This document shows positions 42,967 to 54,668 of a DNA stretch of 64,000 nucleotides, in pieces; positions within the stretch are counted from its first letter, which is position 1; each line of letters starts with the position of its first letter. The notes below the pieces were generated by a model. That model made no database searches, had not been told where the DNA came from, and saw only the letters and a program-made list of their open reading frames with translations. The translations under genes were made by a program, and so were the position numbers. The stretch is from Antitrichia curtipendula (lineage: Eukaryota > Streptophyta > Bryopsida > Hypnales > Leucodontaceae), in NCBI GenBank assembly GCA_951230915.1, contig OX579637.1, forward strand, positions 36,642,001 through 36,706,000. The letters run 5' to 3'.

Positions 42967-45699
42967 AGAAGCTTGCGACTTGGAGATATCAGGGAACTAA
43001 CCAGGTGTTCAGGAGGGCGGTGGGGAAGTCAAGCACGCCCAAGAGCTCTTTCCAGCTCAAGTCTGCCGACCTAGACGCGAGTTTCGTCGGGAACCGAGGA
43101 TGGCTCTTCGTCGTCGGCCGAATACTGCCGCCCTCCCTGACGTCCATGAGGTCCTTCAGCCCGGGGCCATTTTGACGCTTCCAACCACGATGCTCCAGCT
43201 GCCACATCCTCGCCGGACCCTCCCGCGGCTCACATGCATCGACTCTGTCCTTACCATCCGCGGAACGATTCTCTTTGCTTGGGCCCGAACCGCGTGCGGT
43301 GTCCTTGTGGACTTCGACGTCTCCCTGATCCTACGAAGCGGGCACCACTGGAACCGGCTGATGTAACTCAGCGGCGCTCGATCGGCCCTGTAAGTTGTCG
43401 GCCGGCGGCAGATGGGCAGTGCCCGCCGCGCTCGAAATGTCTTGCACGGGGAGTGGCGTCGGTTGCTGCCCTAAAAGCGCCCCATCCCCGAAGTCGGATC
43501 AGACGAGTCCACGAGAGACTTGCAGCACCCTGGATTCCTCCTTGGTGTGTTTCCAGCGTTGCCTCCTAGCGTTAGAAAGGAACTCCAAGACGGCTTCTTC
43601 GAAGCCTGCCTCGCGCTCGCCTCGTAGAATCCAGTGCAAGTCCAGAACTTTGCGCCGCCGCAGCGCCACCTGGATGCCCTTGTCCCACCCCTCAATGGTT
43701 CCTTGGTTTTCGACATTGCGAACCTGCCACACGTGGCGTAGGGTCGGCCCGTCGCCAGCTGCGAGATCTTCAAGGGCCCTCGCCCGAGTGGCGTGCACCC
43801 ACGGTAGCAGCGATGTCAGGTCGCCCTTTGCGAGTGCATCCTTGGCTGCGCTCAGGCTGCGGGGGTGGTCCAGTCCGTTGCATTGTCCGTGAAAAGGACC
43901 TGCCCTAGGGCTTTGCAGATGTGCGTGTCGGCGTCGAACCCCGCGATCGCTCTGCCCACAACCGGACGTTCTCGGCGGTGGCTCCGTTGCGTAGATCGGC
44001 AACGCTGCAAGTCACAGAAGTTGCCGTCAGAGCAAGCAGCGACAACGACATGAATCACTGCCGGGACGGGCACTTCTGCTCTAACAGATTGCGTAGGGAG
44101 TCCGAAACAGCATCGACGACATCCGAGTCGAGGCTTACCTGACATCGTTGAGACCGATGGAGACCATGTGAGCTCGGAGCAGCTTGGCCTCCACGGGGGA
44201 TCAGACTGCCGCGGTCCTCGACGCTCGGATCGACCTCCACACCCTCATGGCCTCCTCTTTCGTGTGATCCCATGGCATCGGCGGCAGCTTCGGCCGCAGG
44301 TACGGATTTGCGGCGCACAGGCCGTAGAGGGGGTGCCAGCCCCAGGTGGCACTCTCGATCTCCGTGCCCCTCTCCAAGTCCCAGCTCGCAAGGAGGTCCT
44401 GCACTCTCCTCTCCCGACGCGCGTTCACCTCGCGAGTGTCGATCTCGAATGCCCTGCACGCCTGGGTGTTGGCGTAGTACTCCGCGGCGGGCTCCACGTA
44501 CCTGGACCCTAAAACCCCCCTGTCCACTGATTCGTTCCTCAACTCGACCATCAGATCCAGTACGTCTTGTAAGACCTTATTGGGGCATTCCATCCTTGTG
44601 CTCTGCAAGGAAACAAGACGACACGAAAGGGGTGAATGGGGGTTCAAACAAGACCGCCCGAAACCACCAAAAAGATGGGTGGGTGGGTGGTAATGGTGGG
44701 ACGGGTGTAGGATTGAGAGATATCGGGTGCGTACTTGGACCGTGTGGTACTGCAGCATGAAACGCCCGAATGCGGAGGCAGCCTATTGCGCCGTCTCCGG
44801 TCCGGCGGCAAACGTCGAGAACTCAGCACAGAGGGCGATGCTATCCAAGTCCGCCGCCCCCGCCGCCAAGAGGCCGTACTCGATGAGCCAGGCCAACGTG
44901 GTTTTAGGGTCCTGTCGGGGCAGTTGAGAAACTGTCGTCGGTATCTCAGCGGCCGCTTGCACCCGAAACCTGGCCTTGGCCGCCCGCCCGCCTCTCCTTG
45001 AGAAACGCCCGCCTCTTCTCGCAAATTGCTGTCGTCGGCAGCGGCGCGGTGCCGGACGGCCCCGGGATCTGCAAGAGTCGCGGGAGGTGACCGAGTAGGC
45101 GTCATCATGATGCCGACAGGTGGTTGCGATCCGACTTCGGGGTTAGTCCTCCGTGACTTGGCTTCAGGAGCATCTGGGGTCTCGTCCTCGCGATGCCGTG
45201 GACCTGTGCCGCGGGCCGGCTCTTGAAGTTGGACCTCGCCCCTCTCTTGCTTTGGTTTCGCCTTTCGAAGTGGTGGGGCTGCAACATCAGTCAAAACTTG
45301 CTCATCCGCTTCCCTGGGGTTCGCCCCATTATACTCGATGACCACGGCAACGACTTCACGTCCTTCCCGCATTTTTGCCATTGTGCGGTCGGTGAGTAGG
45401 TTCGGGTACATCTTCAACCGGATGCAAAATCGATCGGGGCCGTGGTGCTCGTCGCAGCCTTGAAATCAGTGGGTGTTGAGTCGGGCCCACTACTTGGAAA
45501 CTTGGCAGTACCGGCAGACGTACTTCCCGCTCGCCTCGGGCGACTTGGAGTCGATGTGGCCTTTGGTCATCAACGTCCTGTACTCCTCCAGCGAGTAGTG
45601 TTCCACGTAGTGCGAGGTGTCGAGCTTGTGGACTTCTTGCACAAATGTCCCGTTTCGTGTGTATACTATTTGCACGTCCCTCCACCCCCGCTTCCCCAT
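42967..45699 (-). pseudogene. Ulp1-element gene, N-terminal and middle part, degenerate
   Basis: Minus-strand relic of the gene found open at 63,051. ATG 45,699 (MGKRGWRDVQIV) and then a C2HC finger region whose frame is broken by TAG at 45,492-45,490 and a TGA about 25 bp later. It continues in phase from 45,417 (MYPNLLTDRTM...) before a frameshift within the Pro/Ala-rich part. Further coding-looking segments: about 44,590-44,201 (KVLQDVLDLMVELRNES, then WGWHPLYGLC) and 43,900-43,499 (LRHVWQVRNVENQGTIEGW, VLDLHWILRGE), then 43,207-42,989 up to the LTR. The Ulp1 domain itself lies across the inversion at 36,071-36,761. Many stops and frame changes; dead. Confidence 0.7.
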
Positions 45700-46040
45700 G
45701 GCGACGCGACGGACAAGGATCGTTTGGGCTGTGGGCCTGCGATGAGCACACGTACTCTGTCAGGTCACCCTGGAGACCCAAAATTGATTGTGGACAACCT
45801 TCCCAAACCATAATCCGAAGAGCGTTTTCCCTTCATGCGCAGCTAAAAGCATCCTGGAAGATCGAATGGGAAAGATCGACACACCCTAAACCCTGAGACA
45901 TCATGGCTCAGCGAAACAGCTCTCCCGAGAGGAAAAGCCAATTTGGATGAGATCCGAAACCCTGTGGGCCGAGTCAGGTTTGGAAACATGCAACGAAGAA
46001 GAAAGGTTCCTGTGCCTGTGAAACTATGTATACGGACGTG
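45700..46040. other. 5' region of the Ulp1-element relic and spacer
   Basis: The 110 bp upstream of ATG 45,699 match the 5' region of the copy at 63,051 (aggcccacagccca.acgatccttgtccg). The rest shows nothing recognisable. Confidence 0.5.
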
Positions 46041-46259
46041 TTACTTTGCAACAAAAAACCTCGGCGCACCCAAAACCTGAGGAGAGGAGGAACCTCGGCG
46101 CACCCAAAACCCTGAGCCGCGACTCGCTCGACTGCAACGAGAAGAGGAGCATCGCAATCGGGACCCTTAAACCCTGGGCGATGCGTTCCACTCTAAACTG
46201 CTGCGTTAACAGGGCTTTTGGGGTCTGTCGGGTTTCACTAAACCCTTACAGCCCTAAGC

Positions 46260-46810
46260 TCCGAACGATAGGTGGAGATGACGAGTCGACGTACCAGACC
46301 GTGGAGGCCGCAAGCGCAAGCAAGCCTCGACCCTCCGCCTCTCTCTACGCGCTCGAAGCAGCTGCGTCGTCATCACGAGACCTCTTCCTCCGCCTTCCGC
46401 TCCTCTCCAATGTTTGCCCGCTTGCGAGGACTTCCCCGAGCACCACAGCGAGCAAGGACGGGGCTCTACGCCGATAGCAACACAAACCTCCTGATGCCAA
46501 GCGCTCGACGACAATGAAGCCAAGCAGAAGGAGGCATGGCCATTACGTAGGGAGGAGAACATTGAGCGTGTTGGGCACTCAAATGTCCGCGCTGGAAGAC
46601 AATCATGACCCCCCCAAGGTGGCGCTACAACTAGACTTCCCACGTATGGGTCTGAGGATCGAAGGGAGGAGGGCATTGAGCATGTCGGTTTTAGGATTTC
46701 CCAATCATGAGCCCCCTAGAGGCGGCGCTACGAGAGGACTTTCCACGCATGAACCCCAAAACGTCTTGCGTAGAACGTCTCCTCCCAATGCAGGCCGTTG
46801 GAGTGTATTT
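46260..46810 (+). repeat. Dispersed repeat R, copy 1
   Basis: Matches the reverse complement of 60,790-61,450: shared landmarks accagaccgtggaggccgcaa, gagacctcttcctccgcc, cagcgagcaaggacgggg, and an end with catgagccccc...aacgtcttgc. Unknown repeat; no convincing protein. Confidence 0.65.
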
Positions 46811-46864
46811 CACGAAGATGGGACATTCATCACGAAAATGAGCCTACTTTTTTCAATATCCTAG

Positions 46865-48028
46865 CAGTACTGCATCTTTACGAGTGGAGAGGCTTAACAG
46901 TAGAGTATCTAATTAATACTCTTGCAGTATTGCAATTTAACAATATTTAGTGTAGACAAATGTTGTATTGCTCTTAATTAAAAAACTTAAGCGTAGTACT
47001 ACATGTAGTATTGCAAAAGTATTAAGAAAGGAGTGTTTGTTGACATTTTGCAATTGAAAAATATTTAAATAGTAAGTATTGTATTTTTAAGAAACAAAGT
47101 ATTAATACAAGATGAACGCAATACTAGAATTAAAAAAAGAAATTATTATTGTCTTTGTATAAGCGCAATATTACATACAGTACTGCAAGAATATTAGCTA
47201 GTATAGCCCCTTCTGCAATACTGCATCTGTACGAGTGGAGTCATGGGGCACTTTCTTGATGATTGGGCAATACCACACAGCTCTTCGCTCCCATGCCGGC
47301 GACATCTGGATTTCCATACAGAACACATCGACATCTGGATATTGACGGCATTGACATCTCGGCATCAACGGCATCGAGAACTCAAGGTGCTTAAGATGGT
47401 AAGATGTTGAGTTATCAGAAGGATTGTATACAAAATGATCGGGACATTGACATTTCAGGTACACATAAGAGGTTTAGGGTTTTAGGGTTTACTATAAGAT
47501 ATGGAGAGGTCGTGATATTTGAGAGAAAAATCTCATAAAACAAGGTGTAGACAATTGAACAAAGGTTTTCAGGTTTGATTGAAAACAACATCCAGGATTA
47601 TTGAATGTATAAAAAAGTCGTCAAAAGTCAATAAGTCAACAAGAACATCCAACGAAGTACGACATAGCATGTTCAGTTCTATGGTGAACTGAATTGAAAA
47701 TTGGACGCAGCCGTTCCAAGTTGCTCCAATCTACTCCTACCCCTGGTGAAAAAGATACCAATGAAAAAGTCAGTCCATTCTGAATTCTAAAAGGGATGTG
47801 GACAAAATCAATGGATAAAATTGGTTGTTTCGGAAACGAACCACTCACCAGGAAGTGCGAAATGGACAAGGTGGACTGTTGCAAGCACTGTTTGTACAAC
47901 TGCTTCTTGGCGAGGAACCCTACGCGTGTCTCCACAACCTTCTTCTAGCCCTTTTTTTCTTTGTACTCCACACATCCAATGGAACCCAGGAGAATGAGTT
48001 GGCCCAACCGTCGATAGAGGAAGCATTT
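46865..48028. other. Non-coding stretch with short repeats
   Basis: AT-rich DNA with recurring gtattgca/cagtactgca words (46,860-47,220), then a short gacatctcgg/catcgacatc stretch near 47,310-47,380 and a run of ggtttagggttttagggttt near 47,470. From 47,640 it becomes more complex and leads into the 3' side of the minus-strand oxygenase gene. Confidence 0.5.
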
Positions 48029-50127
48029 CTAGAAGAGTGCTACCCCCAAAAGGTTGGTTGAGTGCAACCGCCTCGTGCAGTGGAGGTATTGACCGAGGCG
48101 GAAACACAAGACGTCCCCGTGCTTGGGCACAAACGACACCCCAACCTCCGGAAATGCAAAAATGGCCGGCTCTATTCCTTTGGGAATGGCATCTGCAACC
48201 AATGTTTGGGTAGTTGGTACAAGCTCCCTACGAGAACGATTTAGAGCGGTTTAGGAAGTGCGAATTACCTTCTCGGAACCAAAGGATGAAGCCGTAGTTG
48301 GTGTCGTCCTCGTCTTTGTGGGGCCGGCAATTAAAATCCCTGGTCGTTGAGAAGGAAGAAAAGGGTCCGTCACCGATCCTGGCGTCCTCCTCGTGGAAAC
48401 CTTCAACCCTTGGAATGCTCTCCAAATGCTCAAAGATAGCCGCATACTCACGCTTCAAGATCGAAGAAACAAAGCTTGCCAAATCCTCCGACAGGCCGTA
48501 CAACCGAGGATCATCCTGCACATACCATCCGGTGTCGCCATACGCGGAGCGCATCCCCCACATGCAAATCCGATTGGACCCCTTGGCCTCGGATCTAGTC
48601 GCATTTGTGCCGTTCCTCTCAAGATGCGAGACGACCCTCGTCATGAGCTCCAGCTCTTTTGGACTGCAGACATCGCATTTCAGATCAAAGATCTGGGAGT
48701 GAGAGGGTGACTCCAACATCGTGATCGGACTCTCCACTCGCTGCAGGGTCTTCAGAAGCTGCTCATTGAGGGCATCATTTGTACTGGCGAAGTCCACCAG
48801 CTTCAGCGTCTTCCGTACAAGCACCTCCTCTCCCGTCGAGGGTAAGGCAATCGGCGGTTTAGTGACAACGACTGCGTGTTTGTCGGCATACTTCACGAGG
48901 TGGTGCTGGAGGGCTCCCACACTATTGGGAACACCCATGCTGCACACCAAGCAAAAGTACAATGTACCTACATTCACAAGCCTATAACACAGCTCAAGGG
49001 TTCAGAGGGTCAAGGTCCCCTCACACCCCAACACTTTGAACAATAACACACGTCGGACCCTCGAACCCAACAACACAACACCTTGGCGCAGTGCTCCGAA
49101 ACCTCCTCCCAACACCCAAAACTCCAGGGTGCTCCGACACAGCGTCGGAAGCCTCGACACCCCAACACCTAGTGAGGATTCTGAACAACACCTTGAAAGC
49201 AAGACACCGCACTGGATTTACATCGAGCACACCACGGCAACACTCAACACCTCCACACCTCCGTTGCACAACCCAATACAATCCTAAAATCGACGTGCAT
49301 CTCGATCCAACCCATAGACACGCCAACAAACCGAAGCCTCGACAACACGACATCTCCACCCTTCGAAACTGCAGCCCAACGCCGCAACCTTCCGTCGAAC
49401 TCACAAAACCTGGTTCTTGTGGGTTCTCGACGATTCCAACACCACCGGCAGCCCAACACCCCCAACACCTCAACAAAACATGCCGGCTCAACACCCCAGA
49501 ACTTGGGCGCCTCGACCGTGTGTCCTGACACCCCACCCTGGCGCAGTTGCGCCCGAAACCGAAATGGGCCCGGACGCCCCATGGACAGCAGCCCGACAGT
49601 TGGGATCGTCGACATCCCACCCCAACACCATGGACGCGGTTTGTGATCTGCGCACCTTCATACCTCGAGCTGTTGGAGCCCCGACATCTTGGCATTGGAT
49701 TTACAGTCGGCACCCGACATCTCGGTTTTGCGGCAGAGCATGTCTACATTTCGGCAACTCGACACACCACCACGACGTCACGACACCGAGAGACGGCAAA
49801 GTATCTCGATAGCACAATCCAGCACCTCAACCCATGCGCACACACAACCGAATCCAGTGCCACCACACCATGTCCCCGCCACAGGCACCCCGAATTCCAC
49901 CTAGAAGACGCACCTGCAGGAAAGTAGTCGAGGCCGTGCTTGGCGAAGAAAGACGCCATCGTGTGCAGCTCTTCCTTTCGCTTGTGCGGGGCGGAGGAGA
50001 AGTGCATGTCGATGGAGGCCTTGTCTTTGGGCACCCCACACTCACAGGACTCGCACCACTCCAGCTCCCGGTCGCACTTCTTGCTGGAGTCTCGGCTTGA
50101 CCCCTTGGGCTTGCGGGATCTCTTCAT
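48029..50127 (-). CDS. TET/JBP-like 2-oxoglutarate/Fe(II) dioxygenase, three exons
   Basis: My model on the minus strand: exon 1 50,127-49,914, exon 2 48,967-48,269, exon 3 48,192-48,029; introns 946 and 76 bp, both GT-AG. The exons sum to 1,077 nt in one frame (358 residues). Two related finger-like motifs come first: WCESCECGVP...H...HK, and straight after intron 1 FCLVCSMGVP...H...H. The C-terminal domain has FNCRPHKDEDD (HxD iron ligands), then after intron 2 FPEVGVSFVPKHGDVLCF and YLHCTRR (distal His), ending GVALF, the order expected of a TET/JBP double-stranded beta-helix that oxidises 5-methylpyrimidines in DNA. An Arg in the usual place for 2-oxoglutarate binding is not obvious (RR just after the His may serve). 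A 5' exon upstream of 50,127 is possible. Such genes are known riding on transposons in fungi and algae. Activity is inferred only. Confidence 0.72.
48968..49913 (-). repeat. Intron 1 of the oxygenase gene, CAACACC-rich
   Basis: On the plus strand this intron is crowded with caacacc, acaccc and ccgaca words over about 850 bp, strikingly C/A-biased compared with both exons. The donor is cctgcag|gtgcgt and the acceptor gaatgtag|gtacat (minus strand). Confidence 0.55.
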
Positions 50128-51543
50128 CGTGTCGTAAACCTCCAAAACCACGGCCGAATCCGCAAGATCTGTTCACAAAATTGACAATCAGACCAGTTCA
50201 TATCCTTATTTGGGTAACGACTCCCAGCGATTTCTAGAAGCAAACCTTAATATCATTCCTCAGCCGCGCATCGCGCACCAGCCCCTCTGATTTCGAGTCG
50301 TCATCCAACGATGAGTTCGGTGGGCGTGCGCCCGTGAGAGCCATTGTTCTACACGGTCTTTCCCACCTCTTCTCATCCGCGAGTGCCGTCCGATACGATG
50401 TCACTACGCCCGGAAGGACCGCAGTCCCACCCGGTCTTTCGCATCTCGGTCGACACCCATGGGAATCTGATTTCGAGTTGTCATCCAACGATGCGGTCTT
50501 CCTTACCTCGGTCCAGGCCCGCGGGGACCCACGGCGGTTGGTTTCGGGGTTGATTTGTACGGTTTCATTTCGAGGTGAGAGACTCTAACCAGCGAATGAA
50601 TGTGCTTCCCCGAAAATTGATTCAGATGAATTCAGGAATAACTTACAGAATGTGAAGACTCCAACGAGTTTTGGTGGTGCTTAAAACATCCGCAAGTGGT
50701 GGAAATTTTTGCAAAATTCCACGAGAATGCGATGCTGAAAACCCTGATGCTGCGATGCTACAGTCGGGGGAATCAAGGGATTTTGAAGTAGACTTTGTGG
50801 AAATCACTCCAGAAACTGACTTGACTCCCATTGCGGTAATCCCATTTCCCAAGAAATCTTGAGCCCTCAAAACTGCGTCAGGGTGTTATAACAACCGTCA
50901 GACCCACTTTGCGGGAACCGAACATGGAACATCAGAGTTTAGGGTTCAGGGGTTTAGTTGAGAAGCGACTGACCTGCTGGAATGCCAAGCTGTGGGCTAC
51001 AAGAACAAACCCGTCATCCCGAAACACACAACCTAGACAACAATCACGGCTTCATCGCGTCATCCGCATCAGGGTTAGATGTGCACGACGAAAGAGAGAC
51101 AATATCCGCAATGTGACGAGCATACACATCAACGTGCTGGACTTTCGGAACGACCACATGAGAAATGGAACGGACACAAGGCGACGACGACTCCTCCGTC
51201 GCGACGGCGCATGCTGCACAGACGAGCTGTCGCACTCAAAATTCCTCTTCTTCGACTCCGTGTTTCGGTTTAAGGTTGAGATGCACACCTGCTCCGAGCC
51301 CGACTGCTTCGAGCTCGATTGATTCGCGTCGTCGTCTCCGCCCAAAAGCCCCACTGCGGTCGGTGTTGCGCTCCACACTCCGCATACTCGTCTTGCGGTG
51401 CACGAAAGCACAATACCCAAGAAATGTGATCGCGGCTGCGGGTGTTGCACAAAGTTGAGCAGCCCCAACAAATGCTGCACACGGCGCCGCCAGGTTGAAG
51501 ACGCTGAGACCGGGGGAGGGGTTGGGCTCGCACATGGTCGCAT
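50128..51543. other. Region upstream of the oxygenase gene, no confident gene
   Basis: Contains a 20-bp-scale duplication (gatttcgagt(c/t)gtcatccaacgatg at about 50,289 and 50,468) and some open frames, for example minus strand 51,543-51,052 (Ser/Arg-rich, 163 residues) and 50,488-50,234. These might be 5' exons, but I could not join them in phase to the ATG at 50,127. Confidence 0.4.
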
Positions 51544-52859
51544 GGGCCTAAACCCTAAATGCCGTTAAAGCCGACTTCAGAAGCGCATGTTCTTTTGCAA
51601 GAGATTGGTCTTCGTCCCTTGTTGCTGACACGCCAGCATCTCGACAGCTCGATATCTCAACACCTCGACATATCCGTATCTCCCTCTCCCAATATAATAA
51701 TATATCGATATCTCGACATCTCGATATAGCAGTATTTTGAGTCTTGACATCCTGATATATCAATATATCGATATCGAGACGGTTTCTTCCTGCTCATCGA
51801 TCGCTCCATGAATTGACAGACAAACATCTGGCTTCAAAGGGAATTTAAAGCATTGCAACAAACAAAAAGCGGTGAGCACGCGTTTTTTTGGCCCATTGAC
51901 CTATTGCAAGTTCAAAAAAACCTAATCTATAGGATTGCTAATTGAAGCAAGCCACAATGGATTCCATTCTAAACTATAAAGTAGAAGTGCAAGAATTGCA
52001 AGGTGAGGAAATCCTAAACTTGCAACTTGACATAATTTGCATGCAAATGAAGTATAGGAAAAGAAGATAATTATATAGGAAACAAAAATACAAATCGATT
52101 TACAACACGATCTTCAAGGCACAACAATTGAATGGTGATTAAACAACAATATTGGAAGTCACATAAGAAAGAATGGCAAATTCGACCCTCTCACACTGAA
52201 AGCAAATTGGCACCAACAATACAAAGTTGGAAGAGAAGTAGGCAAAAGGGATGGCTCAAATGCACAAATCCTTGGCGAAAAAGCATAGAAAAATCCCAAT
52301 TGCTCATTGAAAGTGGGTCCAACGATGTAGGTGAAAGAGGAAGTTCACACTTGTATCTAGCGACGGGAGCCTTACAATTGGCCGACAGCTGCATCCCATC
52401 ACCAGATGGCTACCAAATTTCTAGCAAGAAAAATTCAAAATTATTCTTTTAGGGGCCGCTGATCATAGAACCGAACTTTGTACTACACAAGACACAAGGT
52501 TACCTAGGTGATTGAAAACATTTTCCAAAAAAATACGAAAACCAAATATATAACTTCGAGCCATACAAGCTCCCACAATTTGAACAGCATTGGAGTGACT
52601 CTCCCCAAAAGGTGGGAACCAACAATCTTTGCATTGATTTGGATAAACTCTTGTATTTCATAATTGAGTTCAACACACTTGATCGGCAAACCACTGCCGG
52701 GTCTTTAGGGTGCATCTCCCTCTACGACCTCAAAAAAGAACCCTACTCAACATGACAAAAGGATCTTGGACTGAAGAACTCGCTTGTCCTGACCTATGAA
52801 ACGGTTTAGGGTCAACTTTCCAAAACTTCAACCCAAAAAACCAAATACTAGTCGATGAA
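51544..52859. other. Non-coding; GATATC-type microsatellite
   Basis: 51,625-51,780 is a dense degenerate run of tcgatatc, ctcgacat and atatcgat words. The rest to 52,859 has only short frames without recognisable features. Confidence 0.5.
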
Positions 52860-53246
52860 CTAAAGCAAGGACTCCAACGTCTCGCCCTGGCGGTCCTTTG
52901 TCTCGTGCTCCACAAAGACCTCGGCGCCACCGGAGGCGTCCTCCTCATAATCAGCGTCCATGGTGTCAACGTCGCGGGTGAGTTTGTGGCAAAGCTGCCG
53001 AAGGTCGGATTCCAGTTGAGCGATTCGTTGCAACAGTTGCTCCAAATCGGGACGGTGCGCGATGACGGAGAAGTCTTGCGTTAGGTAGGCTTGAGAAACT
53101 GCCTCCCCCCTGATCCACAGTGGCTGCGTGATAGGAAGACAAAGAGGGACAAGAGGGGAAGACGGAGGGGACGAAATGGGACCGAAATCTACACCAAGAA
53201 CAGCTGACGGAGCAGTTGATGATGAACTGGGAGTCGACTGCAACAT
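52860..53246 (-). CDS. Hypothetical small protein with coiled coil
   Basis: 128 residues from ATG 53,246 (MLQSTPSSSS). A Ser/Pro-rich first 50 residues are followed by a heptad-like helix (DLEQLLQRIAQLESDLRQLC) and an acidic end (DADYEED). I do not recognise it. Other frames overlap it on the same strand upstream (53,488-53,189), so it could be one exon of a larger spliced gene. It lies on the opposite strand from, and upstream of, the RecQ-like gene, with about 1.4 kb between their starts. Confidence 0.35.
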   Translation of the reverse strand: MLQSTPSSSSTAPSAVLGVDFGPISSPPSSPLVPLCLPITQPLWIRGEAVSQAYLTQDFSVIAHRPDLEQLLQRIAQLESDLRQLCHKLTRDVDTMDADYEEDASGGAEVFVEHETKDRQGETLESLL

Positions 53247-54213
53247 AGGCGCTTCCTTGCGGGTTCTCTTGGAATCCGATCATCGTGTTGCATCTGAAGA
53301 TGGATCTTGACAAGACTGGGGTAGATTTCGAAGGAGGAGGGGAGTAGAAGGGTGACAATGCTGTAGGAACGTAGTGAATGGCCCTCACTTGTCCATATAC
53401 CAAACTCTGGCTCTTCACGTCCAACCCGTTCCATGTTCAAAAGGGCTCCATTGATTCCCAGAGCCACCCAATGGCGGCGGCTCATCAATTACTCCGACAG
53501 CAGTCCCAGATTCTGACACCAGAATGTCACGTACCTTTGGATTGTTAACATCCAAATGAACGACTTTAAATGTTCCAAATTGTGATATCTAACTCCAGAG
53601 GATGATTCCAACAAGTTGAAACGTTGAAGGCACCAAATCCGGTAGAAATTTGACAAGGTCCGAACATCTCGAGGTGGTTGTGAGTGTGCCTCCAGTTGGG
53701 GACGGGGACAGACGTCCAGAAGAAGCAAAGGCGAGCTGTTTTCGGGGTTTGGACATGATCGGGCGTGGAGTGTTGTTTCATAGATTCATCAAACTTTTTT
53801 TTCTGTAGATCGGACGCAAGAGCGCGTGTATACCCCGTCCGATCGTCATCAAGACATTGAGGTACTTCCATTTCCTATCACCGAAAAGCCTCGTCGTTGC
53901 ATTCAAAGTCTTCTACTTGGTGCGTCTGTAGTTTCGTTTCCGAAATCGTTGCAAAGACGTCTCATGGCGGCCTGAGTACTGTAGATGTGTAACACTTGTC
54001 AAATTGCAATGGTTTATAGGGTCGCTTGGATGGAGTCCCCTTTAGGGTTCCAAAGTGCTCTGTTTCTTCCTCTGCTCAACTTCTGGTTCATTGTTATGTG
54101 CTCCGATGTAACCGATGTGAGGGCTAACACACTATTTTTTGGATACCACAGAATTCAAGATTGGTACGCTTCAATTCCATAGGTTGTTCTTCACACCCCA
54201 GCAAGCAAGCAAC
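53247..54213. other. Intergenic region between the small ORF and the RecQ-like gene
   Basis: Short open frames on the minus strand (for example 53,871-53,566) without a recognisable domain. It probably contains the promoter(s) of the flanking genes; I see no clear TATA element. Confidence 0.4.
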
Positions 54214-54664
54214 AATGTCGGTTGAATGCAAGAAGTGCAACCCTCCTGTGTTTGTTACAAAAAGCAAGTTGAAAAATCACTCCAGACTCCATGCTCAAAC
54301 TTGCACCGTGACATTTCCGTTGGATGGCTGCGGATTGCAGGAGGCGGTCATTTTGCAACAAGGGGACATGGGAATTTTCGAGTGCTCTCGTTGCCAAGTG
54401 TTCACCAGCAAACGCCCATTGAATATGTAGGTCCATTGCAAAACTTGCATCAAAGCGAACTGCAGGACTAAGGTCAAAGGGCCAAATGCCGATGTATCCA
54501 TTGCCATCCACCCATTCATCCCCACAAATGACACCCGAGACTCGTATATCGAATCTGAGTTGCATTTCTTTGTGAATGAACGCCTTCGCGTAGCCATCTG
54601 TCGACCTTGCCAGTACGTTGTGGAGGCTGGGAGTATTGGCCAACATGTGAACAGAGTGCATTGA
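54214..54664 (+). pseudogene. C2H2-type finger region, likely N-terminus of the RecQ-like protein
   Basis: From ATG 54,214: CKKCNPPVF...H...H (C-x2-C-x12-H-x4-H), then FECSRC...NM followed by TAG 54,428-54,430 and VHCKTC in phase (so a finger with a stop where CAG would fit), then a third finger RPCQYVVEAGSIGQH...H before TGA 54,662-54,664. The last finger resembles those found at the N-terminus of fungal telomere-linked RecQ-type proteins. The helicase frame starts in a different phase 5 bp later, so an intron or a frameshift separates them. Confidence 0.5.
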
Positions 54665-54668
54665 CGGG

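Noticed and set aside
46046..46477. 143-codon frame overlapping repeat R
   Set aside because: Several frames are open in this GC-rich stretch, none is shared in phase with copy 2, and no domain is visible.
49036..49812. Several plus-strand frames rich in Thr/Pro/His
   Set aside because: Produced by the CAACACC-rich intron on the opposite strand; all three frames look alike in composition.
50909..51543. Open frames on both strands of about 140-160 codons
   Set aside because: Overlapping frames with Arg/Ser/Cys-rich composition and no recognisable motif; could not be joined in phase to the oxygenase gene.
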